Shown here piece after piece: positions 9,547 through 18,416 of a DNA stretch of 56,038 bases; position 1 is the stretch's first letter; every line of letters starts with the position of its first letter. A model generated the notes under the pieces. The model saw only the letters and a program-made list of their open reading frames with translations, made no database searches and had not been told where the DNA came from. Position numbers and translations under genes: made by a program. The DNA lies in the NCBI GenBank assembly GCA_030694935.1, contig JAUYUA010000047.1:1-56038 (forward strand). Direction: 5' to 3'. The stretch comes from Lutibacter sp. Lineage in GTDB: Bacteria; Bacteroidota; Bacteroidia; Flavobacteriales; Flavobacteriaceae.

Positions 9547-10500
9547 TTATTCCTCTCTCGTATCAAGATTTTTATACGCCAAAATTATATCTTTCACCAA
9601 TCGGTGCCTAATAATATCTTTATCATCAAAATGAACAAAAGCAATGCCTTCAATATCTTTAAGCGTATTCATGGCTTCTTTTAAACCCGATATTTGTCTT
9701 TTCGGCAAATCCACTTGTCCGGGATCGCCATTGATAATAAACTTTGCATTTTTACCCATCCGCGTCAAAAACATTTTCATTTGGTTGTGGGTGGTGTTTT
9801 GCGCTTCATCCAAAATTACAAAAGCATTGTCTAACGTTCGTCCGCGCATAAATGCCAATGGCGCAATTTGGATCACTTCTTTTTCCAAATAAGAATCCAG
9901 CCTTTCATACGGAATCATATCTCTTAAAGCATCATACAAAGGTTGCATATACGGATCTAATTTTTCTTTTAAATCGCCGGGTAAAAAACCTAAATTTTCG
10001 CCAGATTCCACAGCGGGCCGGGTTAAAATAATCCTTCTTACTTCCTTTTCTTTCAATGCTTTAACCGCCAAAGCAACTGCTGTATATGTTTTTCCGGTTC
10101 CAGCCGGGCCAACGGCAAAAAGCATGTCGTTTTTACCCATTTTTTCAACCATAATGCGTTGGTTTGGCGTTTGCGCTTTAATAAGCCTTCCGCTTACCCC
10201 GTGAACTAAAACGCCATCCGCTTCTATCGAACTTTTATGCTCGCTGCCATTTGTGGTTAAAAGCCGCTCAATGGTATTTTCGTCTAATTTATTGTAACGT
10301 CCAAAATAAGCAATAATCATTTCTAACCGTTTCTCAAATTCATCTAAAATTTCCGGTTCGCCATAAACTTTAAGTTCTGTGCCTCTGGCAACAATCTTTA
10401 GTTTAGGAAAATATTTTTGTAATAGTTCTATATTGGAATTTTTATTGCCAAATAAGTCGTTTGGATAAATGTCTGTTAATACAATAATACGTTCGTTCAA
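9547..10500 (-). CDS. phoH: PhoH family ATPase
   Basis: 317 aa, usual PhoH/PhoL length. P-loop NTPase of the cytoplasm; the family is linked with RNA metabolism and phosphate-starvation responses, but the substrate is not known here. The N-terminal ~110 residues include a KH-like segment (VARGTELKVYGEPEILDEFEKRL). The ATPase domain carries Walker A GPAGTGKTYTA (about residue 132) and Walker B FVILDEAQNT, then the arginine-rich sensor region (PKRQISGL). A putative -7 box lies about 73 bp upstream. Confidence 0.93.
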   Translation of the reverse strand: MNERIIVLTDIYPNDLFGNKNSNIELLQKYFPKLKIVARGTELKVYGEPEILDEFEKRLEMIIAYFGRYNKLDENTIERLLTTNGSEHKSSIEADGVLVHGVSGRLIKAQTPNQRIMVEKMGKNDMLFAVGPAGTGKTYTAVALAVKALKEKEVRRIILTRPAVESGENLGFLPGDLKEKLDPYMQPLYDALRDMIPYERLDSYLEKEVIQIAPLAFMRGRTLDNAFVILDEAQNTTHNQMKMFLTRMGKNAKFIINGDPGQVDLPKRQISGLKEAMNTLKDIEGIAFVHFDDKDIIRHRLVKDIILAYKNLDTREE

Positions 10501-10572
10501 ATGATTAATGTGTTAAGTCTTATTAAAAAAATAGTCTTTCAGTCAACAAATAATTGATTAGATTTGCATAGC

Positions 10573-10580
10573 CAAATGTA
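10573..10580 (-). promoter_or_regulatory. Putative -7 box for phoH
   Basis: CAAATGTA on the plus strand reads TACATTTG on the phoH strand, matching TAnnTTTG. The -33 element is not obvious. Confidence 0.4.
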
Positions 10581-10682
10581 GTAAATATCAAATAACAATT
10601 ATTAAATTGTTACAAATAAGTTTTAAACATTTTTATTAAAAATTTGCTTTAAATTTCATCAAAAATTTCGTCTGAATAATCT

Positions 10683-11513
10683 ATGTCAATCATTACTTTA
10701 ACCACCGATTTTGGAATTAAAGACCACTTTGTTGGAGCGGTAAAAGGCACTATTTACAGCGAATTGCCAGATGCTAAAATTGTAGATATTTCGCATCAAA
10801 TTTCACCTTTTAACATTACCGAAACTGCGTATGTTTTAAGAAATGCCTACAAAAAATTTCCCGACGGAAGTATTCATATTGTTGGGGTTGATGCCGAATT
10901 GAACTCAGAAAATAAACACATCGCCATAGCGCTCGACAACCATTATTTTATTTGTCCGGATAACGGCGTTATTTCCTTGTTGGCTTCAGAAATCACACCC
11001 GAAAAAATTGTTGAAATAAACATTCATGAATATATAGAAAGCAGTTTTCCGGTATTGGATGTTTTTGTAAAAGTCGCCTGCCATATTGCACGCGGCGGAA
11101 AACTGGAAGTTATTGGCAGAATTATTCCTGAATTTAAAAAAATCAGTGAACTGCAGCCAACAGTTTCAGGAGATAACAATACCATTTCGGGAAATATTAT
11201 TTATGTGGACAATTATGGAAATTCCATAAGCAACATCAGCGAAAAACTGTTCAGTCAAGTAGGAAAAGGACGCGATTTTGAAGTGATTGCCAACAGATAT
11301 ACATTCCCAAAAATTTATAAAAAATACAGTGATATCGTTGATTTCTCCTTACCCAAAGAACAACGCCAAAAAGACGGAACCAGATTGGCTTTGTTTAATT
11401 CGGCCAACTTTTTAGAAATCGCCATGTACAGAAGCAACATTACTACCGTGGGTGGCGCTGTTTCACTTTTAGGTTTAAATTACCGGGCTCCAATAACCAT
11501 TAAATTTAGCTAA
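10683..11513 (+). CDS. SAM hydrolase / SAM hydroxide adenosyltransferase (DUF62 family)
   Basis: 276 aa. The family splits S-adenosylmethionine with water to adenosine and methionine; a few relatives use chloride or fluoride. Diagnostic motifs are TLTTDFGIKDHFVGAVKGTI at the N-terminus, VDISHQISPFNI, YFICPDNGVISLL and IYVDNYGNSISNI. It shares the length and motif set of the common hydrolase group; the halogenase-specific insertion is not evident. It is followed 6 bp later by a monooxygenase-like gene and then gldFG, so all may share a transcript. Confidence 0.88.
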   Translation: MSIITLTTDFGIKDHFVGAVKGTIYSELPDAKIVDISHQISPFNITETAYVLRNAYKKFPDGSIHIVGVDAELNSENKHIAIALDNHYFICPDNGVISLLASEITPEKIVEINIHEYIESSFPVLDVFVKVACHIARGGKLEVIGRIIPEFKKISELQPTVSGDNNTISGNIIYVDNYGNSISNISEKLFSQVGKGRDFEVIANRYTFPKIYKKYSDIVDFSLPKEQRQKDGTRLALFNSANFLEIAMYRSNITTVGGAVSLLGLNYRAPITIKFS

Positions 11514-11519
11514 AAATAT

Positions 11520-11816
11520 ATGTTTATACGCATTGTAAAAATGAATTTTAAAGAATCAAACATCGCGTTGTTTCTTGAAAATTTTAATCAAAATAAAGAA
11601 AAAATAAGAAATTTTAAAGGATGCCGTTTGTTGGAATTGTACAGAGACAAAAACGACACCAACACGTTTTTTACCTATAGTTACTGGGAATCGGAAGCCG
11701 ATTTGGAAGCCTACAGAAATTCCGAACTTTTTAAAGTGGTTTGGGGAAAAGCAAAAGCACTGTTCAACAACAAAGCAGAAGCTTGGAGCGTTGATAAAGT
11801 TGAAAGTCTGCCCTAA
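11520..11816 (+). CDS. Antibiotic biosynthesis monooxygenase (ABM)-like small protein
   Basis: 98 aa, a single ferredoxin-like alpha-beta domain: MFIRIVKMNF, then NKEKIRNFKGCRLLELYRDK, FFTYSYWESEADLEAYRNSE and LFKVVWGKAKALFNNKAEAWS. The family includes quinol and heme-associated monooxygenases as well as many members without known activity, so the true substrate is open. The start at 11520, 6 bp after the previous stop, gives the complete first beta strand. It probably acts as a dimer in the cytoplasm. Confidence 0.8.
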   Translation: MFIRIVKMNFKESNIALFLENFNQNKEKIRNFKGCRLLELYRDKNDTNTFFTYSYWESEADLEAYRNSELFKVVWGKAKALFNNKAEAWSVDKVESLP

Positions 11817-11877
11817 AATAGTTAGCAGTTTTCAGTTTCAGTTGGCAGTTAAAAAAATAAACGATTAAACATTTTTA

Positions 11878-12606
11878 ATGAAATCCATTTTAATAAAAGA
11901 ACTCAATTCCTTTTTCTCCTCGCCAATCGGTTATTTGGTTATTGGGGTTTATTTGGTCATTAACGGATTGTTTTTGTGGGTTTTTAAAGGAGAATTTAAC
12001 ATTTTGCACGCAGGTTTCGCCGATTTAAACAGTTACTTTTTTTTGGCGCCGTGGATTTTCATCTTTTTAATTCCGGCCATTACGATGCGCAGTTTTTCTG
12101 AAGAAATAAACACCGGAACCATAGAAATTATCAAAACCAAACCCATCACCAACTGGGAAATCATTTTAGGGAAATATTTAGGCGCGTTGATTTTAGTGAT
12201 TTTGGCTAAAATACCAACCTTAATCTATGCTTACAGCGTTTATCAATTGGGAAATCCGGTTGGAAATATTGAATTTGGAACCACTTTTGGCTCTTTTGTC
12301 GGATTGCTTTTTTTGACAAGCGCATATACTGCCATTGGTGTTTTTTCATCCACAATTTCTAAAAATCAAATCGTTTCGTTCATTATTGCAGTTATTATTT
12401 CTTTCTTTTTATTTTACGGATTTGAAGCTATTTCCACGTTAAATTTAGTTGGAAATTTTGATTTCGCCCTTAAAAGTTTCGGGATGAGCGAACATTTTAA
12501 CAGCATCAGCAAAGGCGTTATTGACACCCGCGATTTAATTTATTTTATTTCCGTGACTTCGATCTTTTTAATTTTCACCCATTTTAGAATCCAGCATGAA
12601 AAATAA
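11878..12606 (+). CDS. gldF: Gliding motility ABC transporter permease GldF
   Basis: 242 aa with six hydrophobic segments. It begins MKSILIKELNSFFSSPIGYLVIGVYLVINGLFLW, typical of GldF, and has the ABC-2 permease signature ITMRSFSEEINTGTIEIIKTKPIT. With GldG and the ATPase GldA (not in this window) it forms the ABC transporter required for gliding in Flavobacterium johnsoniae. Some gliding species lack it, so the role here is inferred from homology. It overlaps gldG by 11 bp, a sign of translational coupling. Confidence 0.93.
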   Translation: MKSILIKELNSFFSSPIGYLVIGVYLVINGLFLWVFKGEFNILHAGFADLNSYFFLAPWIFIFLIPAITMRSFSEEINTGTIEIIKTKPITNWEIILGKYLGALILVILAKIPTLIYAYSVYQLGNPVGNIEFGTTFGSFVGLLFLTSAYTAIGVFSSTISKNQIVSFIIAVIISFFLFYGFEAISTLNLVGNFDFALKSFGMSEHFNSISKGVIDTRDLIYFISVTSIFLIFTHFRIQHEK

Positions 12607-14236
12607 GTATTCTAAAATATCGGTCATTTTAATAAGTTTGATTTTATTGAATTTTATAGGCTCAAAAGTTTATAAAAGATTCGATTTTACTCAAGACAAA
12701 CGTTACACACTTTCCAAAGCCACTGAAAAAATTGTTGAAAACATTAAGGATTTGGTTGTTGTTACCGTTTATTTAAATGGCGATTTCCCTGCTGAATTTA
12801 AACGGCTTCAAACAGAAACCAAGTTGCATTTGGAAGAACTGAAAGCCCTTAATAAAAATATTCAATTTCGGTTTGTGGATCCGGCTGAAATTGCGGAAAA
12901 ATTGATTGAAAGCGGACTTGAGCCAAGCAGGTTACAAATTCAGGAAAACGGAAAATTATCTGAAATTGTGATCTTTCCGTGGGCGGTGGTTTCCCATAAA
13001 AACAAAACTGAAAACGTGTCGCTTTTAAATGATGTGTTTTCAAATTCGCAAAACCAACAATTGGAAAGCTCCATTCAAAATTTAGAATTCGCCTTTGCCA
13101 ATGCCATTCATAAAATCACTTCAGAAAAATCGAAGAAAATAGCTGTTTTAAGAGGAAATGGTGAACTCAGTGATATTTATTTGGCCGATTTTTTGCGAAA
13201 ATTGGGCGAATATTACTTTTTGGCGCCTTTTACGCTAGACAGTGTGGCGGTGCAACCGCAAAAAACATTGGCGCAAATTTCAACATTTGACCTGGCCATC
13301 ATCGCCAAACCAACCGAAAAATTTACGGAAGCAGAAAAATTTACAATGGACCAATTTGTGATGAATGGCGGTAAAACATTGTGGTTAATAGACAATGTGC
13401 AGGCAGAATTGGACAGTTTAATGCAAACCGGCGAAACGTTGGCTTATCCCAGAGATTTAGGGTTAACCGATTTGTTTTTTAATTACGGCATTAGAATCAA
13501 TCCCGATTTAATTGCCGATTTATACAGTTCAGAAATTCCTTTGGCAACAGGAAATATTGGAAACCAAACCCAATTTAACCAATTTTTATGGGAATATTTT
13601 CCTTTGGTGAATTCTCTAAATAACCATCCAATAAACAACAATATTGAAGCGGTAAACCTGAAATTCGCCAACAGCATTGATACCTTAAAAAACAACATTC
13701 AAAAAACGGTCTTGCTGCAAAGTTCGCCGCTTTCAAAATCTGTTGGTACGCCAGCCATCATTTCCTTAAGAACCATCACCCAAAAACCAAATCAGGAAGA
13801 ATATCGCAAAGGAAATAAAACGATCTCTGTGTTGCTGGAAGGGAAATTTAAATCGGCTTATTTTGGCAGAATAAAACCTTTTGAAATTTCAGAGCCAAAA
13901 GAAAACGGAACTGAAAATAAAATGGTGGTCATTGCCGACGGCGACATAATAGCCAACGAAATTGCGAAAGGAAGTCCGCTGGAATTAGGCCTTAATAAAT
14001 GGACCAATCAGCGTTACGGCAATAAAGAATTTTTGTTGAATACCGTAAATTATTTGCTGGACGATTCCGGACTGATCAACATTCGTTCAAAAACGGTTAA
14101 AATCGACTTTCTTAACAAAGAAAAAGCATTTGAAGAAGCGGGCAAATGGCAATTGATAAACATTCTTTTCCCTTTAGTCATTCTCGCATTATTTGGATTC
14201 ATTTTCAACTATTTCAGAAGAAAAAAATACCAATAA
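12596..14236 (+). CDS. gldG: Gliding motility-associated ABC transporter substrate-binding protein GldG
   Basis: 546 aa. An N-terminal membrane anchor (about 8-25, ISVILISLILLNFIGSKVY) is followed by RFDFTQDKRYTLSKAT and a large extracytoplasmic region containing a GATase-like fold (KIAVLRGNGELSD, FDLAIIAKPTEKFTEAEKF, DQFVMNGGKTLWLID). One C-terminal membrane helix (about 522-540) and a basic tail RRKKYQ end the protein. It is the partner of GldF in the transporter needed for gliding. The start codon lies inside the end of gldF. Confidence 0.93.
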   Translation: MKNKYSKISVILISLILLNFIGSKVYKRFDFTQDKRYTLSKATEKIVENIKDLVVVTVYLNGDFPAEFKRLQTETKLHLEELKALNKNIQFRFVDPAEIAEKLIESGLEPSRLQIQENGKLSEIVIFPWAVVSHKNKTENVSLLNDVFSNSQNQQLESSIQNLEFAFANAIHKITSEKSKKIAVLRGNGELSDIYLADFLRKLGEYYFLAPFTLDSVAVQPQKTLAQISTFDLAIIAKPTEKFTEAEKFTMDQFVMNGGKTLWLIDNVQAELDSLMQTGETLAYPRDLGLTDLFFNYGIRINPDLIADLYSSEIPLATGNIGNQTQFNQFLWEYFPLVNSLNNHPINNNIEAVNLKFANSIDTLKNNIQKTVLLQSSPLSKSVGTPAIISLRTITQKPNQEEYRKGNKTISVLLEGKFKSAYFGRIKPFEISEPKENGTENKMVVIADGDIIANEIAKGSPLELGLNKWTNQRYGNKEFLLNTVNYLLDDSGLINIRSKTVKIDFLNKEKAFEEAGKWQLINILFPLVILALFGFIFNYFRRKKYQ

Positions 14237-14306
14237 ATTCACGTTGATCACTTCTTAAAAAATTGTTAAAATTAAAAAAAACGCATTTTTAGGGCTTTAT
14301 AAAATC

Positions 14307-14314
14307 TATATTTG
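14307..14314 (+). promoter_or_regulatory. Putative -7 box for the DUF2911 pair
   Basis: TATATTTG matches TAnnTTTG, 24 bp before the ATG at 14338. No exact -33 TTTG is present. Confidence 0.45.
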
Positions 14315-14337
14315 ATACTTAACTAAAACTAAAAACT

Positions 14338-15186
14338 ATGATGCTAAAAAAATTATTTATGCTATTTGCAGTCGTTGGAATAACTTCAACAATTAACGCG
14401 CAAATTAAGACACCACAAGCAAGTCTGGCCGCAAAAATGGAACAAGTTGTCGGTTTAACCGATGTTAAGGTTGAATATTCAAGACCTGCGATGAAAGGAA
14501 GAACTATTTTCGGGAATTTGGTTCCTTTTGGAGAAGTTTGGAGAACCGGCGCAAACGCAAACACCAAAATTACTTTCAGCGATGACGTAACCATCGGCGG
14601 AAAAGAATTAAAAAAAGGAACTTATGCCATTTATACCATTCCAAATCAATCATCTTGGGAAGTTATTTTTTACAGCGATGCCACCAATTGGGGAAATCCG
14701 GCAAAGTGGGATGAAACCAAAGTTGCGTTAAAAACCACTGTTGAAATAACGCCAATGCCTAAAAAAATTGAGACTTTTACATTGTCGTTTGACGATTTAA
14801 GCAATAATTCAGGGGTATTGGGAATCAGCTGGGAAAATACCTACGTAGGCGTTAAATTTGAAGTACCAACCGATAAAACAACCCTTAAAAGTATAGAAAC
14901 TGCTATGGCAGGCCCAACAAAAAATGATTATTTTCAAGCAGCAACCTATTACCATACTGAAGGAAAAGATTTAAAACAAGCGTTGGAATGGATGAAAAAA
15001 GCAACTGCCGGAGATGATCCTGCATTTTGGTATTTACGCAGAATGAGTTTGATTCAAGCAGATTTGGGCGACAAAGCCGGAGCCATTGCCACAGCAAAAA
15101 AATCTTTGGCCGCTGCTGAAAAAGCCGGAAATGCCGATTATGTAAAAATGAATAAAGAATCGATTGCCGAATGGACAAAAAAATAA
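14338..15186 (+). CDS. Secreted DUF2911 protein with TPR-like C-terminus
   Basis: 282 aa. Signal peptide MMLKKLFMLFAVVGITSTINAQ (the second ATG at 14341 is an equally good start). The DUF2911 domain covers about 25-185, with the repeated family signatures VEYSRPAMKGRTIFGNLVPFGEVWRTGANANT and KKGTYAIYTIPNQSSWEVI. The last ~90 residues contain helix pairs (YFQAATYYHTEGKDLKQALEWM, AGAIATAKKSLAAAEKAG) resembling TPR units. The function of DUF2911 is unknown; the location is periplasm or outer surface. Its stop overlaps the start of the next DUF2911 gene. Confidence 0.88.
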   Translation: MMLKKLFMLFAVVGITSTINAQIKTPQASLAAKMEQVVGLTDVKVEYSRPAMKGRTIFGNLVPFGEVWRTGANANTKITFSDDVTIGGKELKKGTYAIYTIPNQSSWEVIFYSDATNWGNPAKWDETKVALKTTVEITPMPKKIETFTLSFDDLSNNSGVLGISWENTYVGVKFEVPTDKTTLKSIETAMAGPTKNDYFQAATYYHTEGKDLKQALEWMKKATAGDDPAFWYLRRMSLIQADLGDKAGAIATAKKSLAAAEKAGNADYVKMNKESIAEWTKK

Positions 15187-15680
15187 TGATGAAAAAATTT
15201 AAACTATTATTTTTGTTATTGCTGGTGACCTCCATAACCTTTGCTCAAAAAAGCCCAAGAAAACAATCAAACGGCAAGGTTGGCGATGTTGCAATTACTA
15301 TTGATTATGGCGCACCAAGCGTAAAAGAAAGAACAATTTGGGGCGAATTGGTGAAATTTGATGAAGTTTGGAGAGCGGGAGCCAATGAAAACACCACTTT
15401 TTCTTTTGACAAAGACGTTAAAATTGGAAACGCTAAAGTTAAAGCCGGAAAATATGGTTTCTTCATTATTCCAAATGAAAACAAGGAATGGACTGTAATC
15501 CTAAACAGCAAAAATGATGCTTGGGGATCTAATGGATACAATAAGGATTTAGACGTTTTAAGAATGAATGTGAAACCTGATTATATGGATAGCAACCAGG
15601 AAGAACTTGATTATGCCATTGGTGAAAAAGAAATCATCATAAAATGGGCAAAAGTTAAAATCGTAATTCCAGTTCAATAA
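15186..15680 (+). CDS. Secreted DUF2911 protein, short paralogue
   Basis: 164 aa from ATG at 15186, which overlaps the previous stop as TAATG; an ATG directly after it (15189) is possible. A frame from 15171 would add DKKI before the signal peptide and is less likely. Signal peptide MMKKFKLLFLLLLVTSITFAQ. The single DUF2911 domain shows the same signatures as its neighbour (IDYGAPSVKERTIWGELVKF, DEVWRAGANENT, KYGFFIIPNENKEWTVIL) but without the helical C-terminus. The pair is a tandem duplication with domain loss or gain. Function unknown. A strong terminator follows. Confidence 0.88.
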   Translation: MMKKFKLLFLLLLVTSITFAQKSPRKQSNGKVGDVAITIDYGAPSVKERTIWGELVKFDEVWRAGANENTTFSFDKDVKIGNAKVKAGKYGFFIIPNENKEWTVILNSKNDAWGSNGYNKDLDVLRMNVKPDYMDSNQEELDYAIGEKEIIIKWAKVKIVIPVQ

Positions 15681-15700
15681 AAAATTTTGAAAGAATATTT

Positions 15701-15740
15701 AAAAAGCCTGTCTGAAAATTAATTTTCAGACAGGCTTTTT
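15701..15740. terminator. Perfect 20-bp stem, bidirectional intrinsic terminator
   Basis: AAAAAGCCTGTCTGAAAATT is followed immediately by its exact reverse complement and more T residues. It serves the DUF2911 operon and could also end leftward transcription. Confidence 0.85.
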
Positions 15741-16204
15741 TTTGTTATTTTACAGGAAGTTCAAAGGAATTTTCTTGAATTTTTGTAAATTTATAAGTTG
15801 TTAGGTAAATTATTCTTTCCTTTTTTCCTGAGTTCCGCATTTTAACACCCAAAATCACTGTCTAATTACACTTTAATAACTATTTACCAATAAGTTATAG
15901 TTTTAATAAAATTAGAGTACGGAAGTCAGGTGAGGTTAATGTATGTTTAAAATCAATAAAAACTTAACCGCAATGAACGCAATGAAAATGCGCAAAGAAC
16001 GCAAATAACAGATTAAAATATATGGCTATCTAATTGCGTAACTTGCGAAAAAACTTTGCGTCCCGATCTATCGGGATTGCGGTTAAAAGACCTAATTAAC
16101 TTGTTTATCATAAATTAAATTTTTCTCCGTGTAACTTTGTGATTCTTGGTGTAACTTTGTGCCATAACTTTTACACAGAGTCACACAAAGAAAAAAATAA
16201 AGAC
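15741..16204. repeat. Gene-free stretch of repeat remnants
   Basis: Contents: a 24-nt block (15821-15844) that matches 16305-16328 at 23 positions; an element framed by TTAACCGCAA (from 15964) and TTGCGGTTAA (about 16077-16086) with several AACGCAAAG-like units; the nested palindrome TCCCGATCTATCGGGA (16061-16076); and at 16125-16212 an array of CTTTGTG/CACAAAG units in opposite orientation around a 9-nt centre. On the minus strand a 31-codon tail (MRNSGKKERIIYL...) ends at the terminator and may be the relic of a gene. Confidence 0.65.
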
Positions 16205-16552
16205 TCACAAAGATGAATGGCTTATTAAATTCAGATAAGAACCATTAATATATTTAAAAATTTCACCCAGATTTAATATGAAATCCCCTCTTCTTGTCGT
16301 ATTGTTTTTTCCTGAGTTTCGCATTTTACCATCGGCGGCAATCATTTTCAAACCGTGACAATTCGTCACGGTTTCATTACCTTCTGCTTTAAGTCTTTGC
16401 TTTAGTTTTCGCCAATAGGCAAGAACATCCTTACTCTCAGTAAGAATTGCTACAACATCAACAATAGAAAAATACCATTTTTCCTCATCTTCATTCCATA
16501 AAGAACGAACTTGCTTTTGTTCAAACAGTTTTAATGCGGTTTCTTTTGTCAT
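16205..16552 (-). pseudogene. Truncated BRO-N-type (phage antirepressor-like) gene
   Basis: 115 aa. Residues 1-78 read as a BRO-N domain of the Bacteroidota type (KLFEQKQVRSLWNEDEEKWY, FSIVDVVAILTES, YWRKLKQRLKAEGNETVTNC, HGLKMIAADGKMR). Homologues normally continue for well over 100 residues after DGKMR. Here the frame runs into unrelated sequence (NSGKNNTTRRGD...) and stops. The break point lies at a 24-nt sequence (16305-16328) repeated at 15821-15844, so a rearrangement between repeats probably removed the C-terminus. The BRO-N part may bind DNA, but a functional product is doubtful. Confidence 0.7.
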
Positions 16553-16611
16553 AACTTATTCAACTTTTTTTAAAGATACTATAATTTTAACTTAAAAGAA
16601 ATTTAAAAAAA

Positions 16612-18309
16612 TTATTCTTTTACTTCCGAAGCTGAAAATCCCTGAAGCAATATCGCAATACCCATTACCAGGAAGCAACCAAATAAATTCAGCCATAAAT
16701 ACGGCATCCAATCAAATTTATAACCCACAATTACAATGATTTGCGTAATTAATGCGGCCACAAAAACTGCATTGCTTTTTACGTATTTCACAAAAAATGC
16801 CAGTAAAAAGATGCCTAAAATATTTCCGTAAAAAATAGAGCCTATAATATTGACCAGCTGAATTAAATTATCGAACAAATTGGCAAAACAGGCAAAGGTG
16901 ATGGCTATTATTCCCCAAAGCAACGTAAACCATTTAGAAGCTTTCACATAATGGCGGTCGTTTTTGGGAGACTTTTCGTTTCTTTTATACAAATCGATCA
17001 CCGTTGTGCTTGCCAAGGCGTTGAGTTCTGAAGCGGTGCTGGACATAGCCGCCGATAAGATCACGGCCAACAACAAACCAATCAATCCGCGCGGTAAATT
17101 GTTCAGGATAAAATGGATAAAAACATAATCTTTATCGTTGGTTTCAACCAATTTACTTGCTTTTTTAATGATTTCTTTGGCTTGTTCCCTGTTTTCCAAT
17201 TCCAATAAATTGAGCTGCTGAATTTCCTTTACCGATTTTTCAAGTTGAAGTGTATTATTTTCATCTTCCAAAGAAATTCCATAGTTTAAATTTGCGACAG
17301 ATTTTTGCGCTTCGATTTCCAAATGTTTATTTTCCAGCGATTTATATTCCTTGGAATATATAGAATTTTTAACTGCGTTATCGGCAGCAGGATTAAAATT
17401 TAAAGGCGAACTGTTGAATTGGTAAAAAACAAAAACCATCACGCCCACCAATAAAATGAAAAATTGCATCGGCACCTTTAACAATCCGTTAAAAATAAGT
17501 CCGAGCTGCATTTCTTTCATCGATTTTCCCGATAAATAACGTTGCACCTGACTTTGGTCTGTGCCAAAATAGGAAAGTGCCAAAAAGCTTCCGCCGATAA
17601 TGCCGCTCCAAAAAGTATAGCGATTTTCCAAATTAAAAGAAAAATCCAGCACCTCCATTTTACCGCTGGCACCTGCAATTTTTAGGGCTTTGGAAAATGT
17701 GATATCGGCCGGCAAATAGCTCACTATTAAATAAAATGCCACAAACATTCCGAAAAAAATGACGGCCATTTGTTGCTTCTGCGTGACGTTCACTGCTTTT
17801 GTTCCGCCAGTTACGGTGTAAATAATCACCAACACGCCAATAATAATGTTTAAAGTATTTAAATCCCAGCCCAAAACAGCCGACAAAATAATAGCTGGCG
17901 CAAAAATGGTTATTCCGGCAGCCAAACCGCGCTGGATCAAAAACAAAATGGCGGCTATGGTTCGGGTTTTTAAGTCGAATCGGGTTTCTAAATATTCATA
18001 AGCGGTGAATACGTTTAAACGGTGGTAAATTGGAATGAAAACCAAACAAATAACCACCATGGCAATAGGCAATCCGAAATAAAATTGCACAAAACCCATG
18101 CCGCTGTGAAATGCCTGGCCGGGCGTTGACAAAAAAGTAATGGCGCTGGCTTGCGTTGCCATTACAGATAAAGCTATAGTCCATCCTTTCGCTTCATTTC
18201 CGCCTTTAATATAGTCCGTTACGTTTTTGCTTCCCTGTGTTTTCCATGCGCCATAGATCACTATAAATCCTAAGGTGCCAATAAGCACCAACCAGTCCAG
18301 CCACTGCAT
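16612..18309 (-). CDS. Sodium:solute symporter (SSS family)
   Basis: 565 aa, about 13 membrane segments, inner membrane. It begins MQWLDWLVLIGTLGFIVIYGAWKT and shows SSS hallmarks: MATQASAITFLSTPGQAFHSG, the conserved GGTKAVNVTQKQQ loop, FGTDQSQVQRYLSGKS and AMSSTASELNALASTTVIDL. The substrate cannot be told from sequence. Between about 290 and 400 there is a long hydrophilic, charged insertion (EYKSLENKHLEIEAQKS...) between two membrane segments, larger than in sugar or proline symporters. It follows a 34-aa membrane peptide and PIG-L deacetylase in a tightly packed operon, hinting at uptake of a compound released by that enzyme. Confidence 0.9.
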   Translation of the reverse strand: MQWLDWLVLIGTLGFIVIYGAWKTQGSKNVTDYIKGGNEAKGWTIALSVMATQASAITFLSTPGQAFHSGMGFVQFYFGLPIAMVVICLVFIPIYHRLNVFTAYEYLETRFDLKTRTIAAILFLIQRGLAAGITIFAPAIILSAVLGWDLNTLNIIIGVLVIIYTVTGGTKAVNVTQKQQMAVIFFGMFVAFYLIVSYLPADITFSKALKIAGASGKMEVLDFSFNLENRYTFWSGIIGGSFLALSYFGTDQSQVQRYLSGKSMKEMQLGLIFNGLLKVPMQFFILLVGVMVFVFYQFNSSPLNFNPAADNAVKNSIYSKEYKSLENKHLEIEAQKSVANLNYGISLEDENNTLQLEKSVKEIQQLNLLELENREQAKEIIKKASKLVETNDKDYVFIHFILNNLPRGLIGLLLAVILSAAMSSTASELNALASTTVIDLYKRNEKSPKNDRHYVKASKWFTLLWGIIAITFACFANLFDNLIQLVNIIGSIFYGNILGIFLLAFFVKYVKSNAVFVAALITQIIVIVGYKFDWMPYLWLNLFGCFLVMGIAILLQGFSASEVKE

Positions 18310-18310
18310 A

Positions 18311-18415
18311 TCAGGAGAAATTTTTCATGATTAGGTAAAACAGCACAATGTACATCGCGTTTACGACTAAAACCACTGTATAAACTTTTTTCCAAACGTA
18401 TTTTTGTTGTTCCAT
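18311..18415 (-). CDS. 34-aa single-pass membrane peptide
   Basis: ATG at 18415, TGA at 18311-18313. It starts MEQQKYVWKKVY, then one hydrophobic segment (TVVLVVNAMYIVLFYLIM) and the end KNFS. It is squeezed between PIG-L (stop to start separated by one base, TAAGATG) and the symporter (start one base after this stop), leaving no doubt about co-translation if expressed. It is below the usual size threshold. It may be a small subunit or regulator of the symporter; this is inference from position. Confidence 0.7.
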   Translation of the reverse strand: MEQQKYVWKKVYTVVLVVNAMYIVLFYLIMKNFS

Positions 18416-18416
18416 C

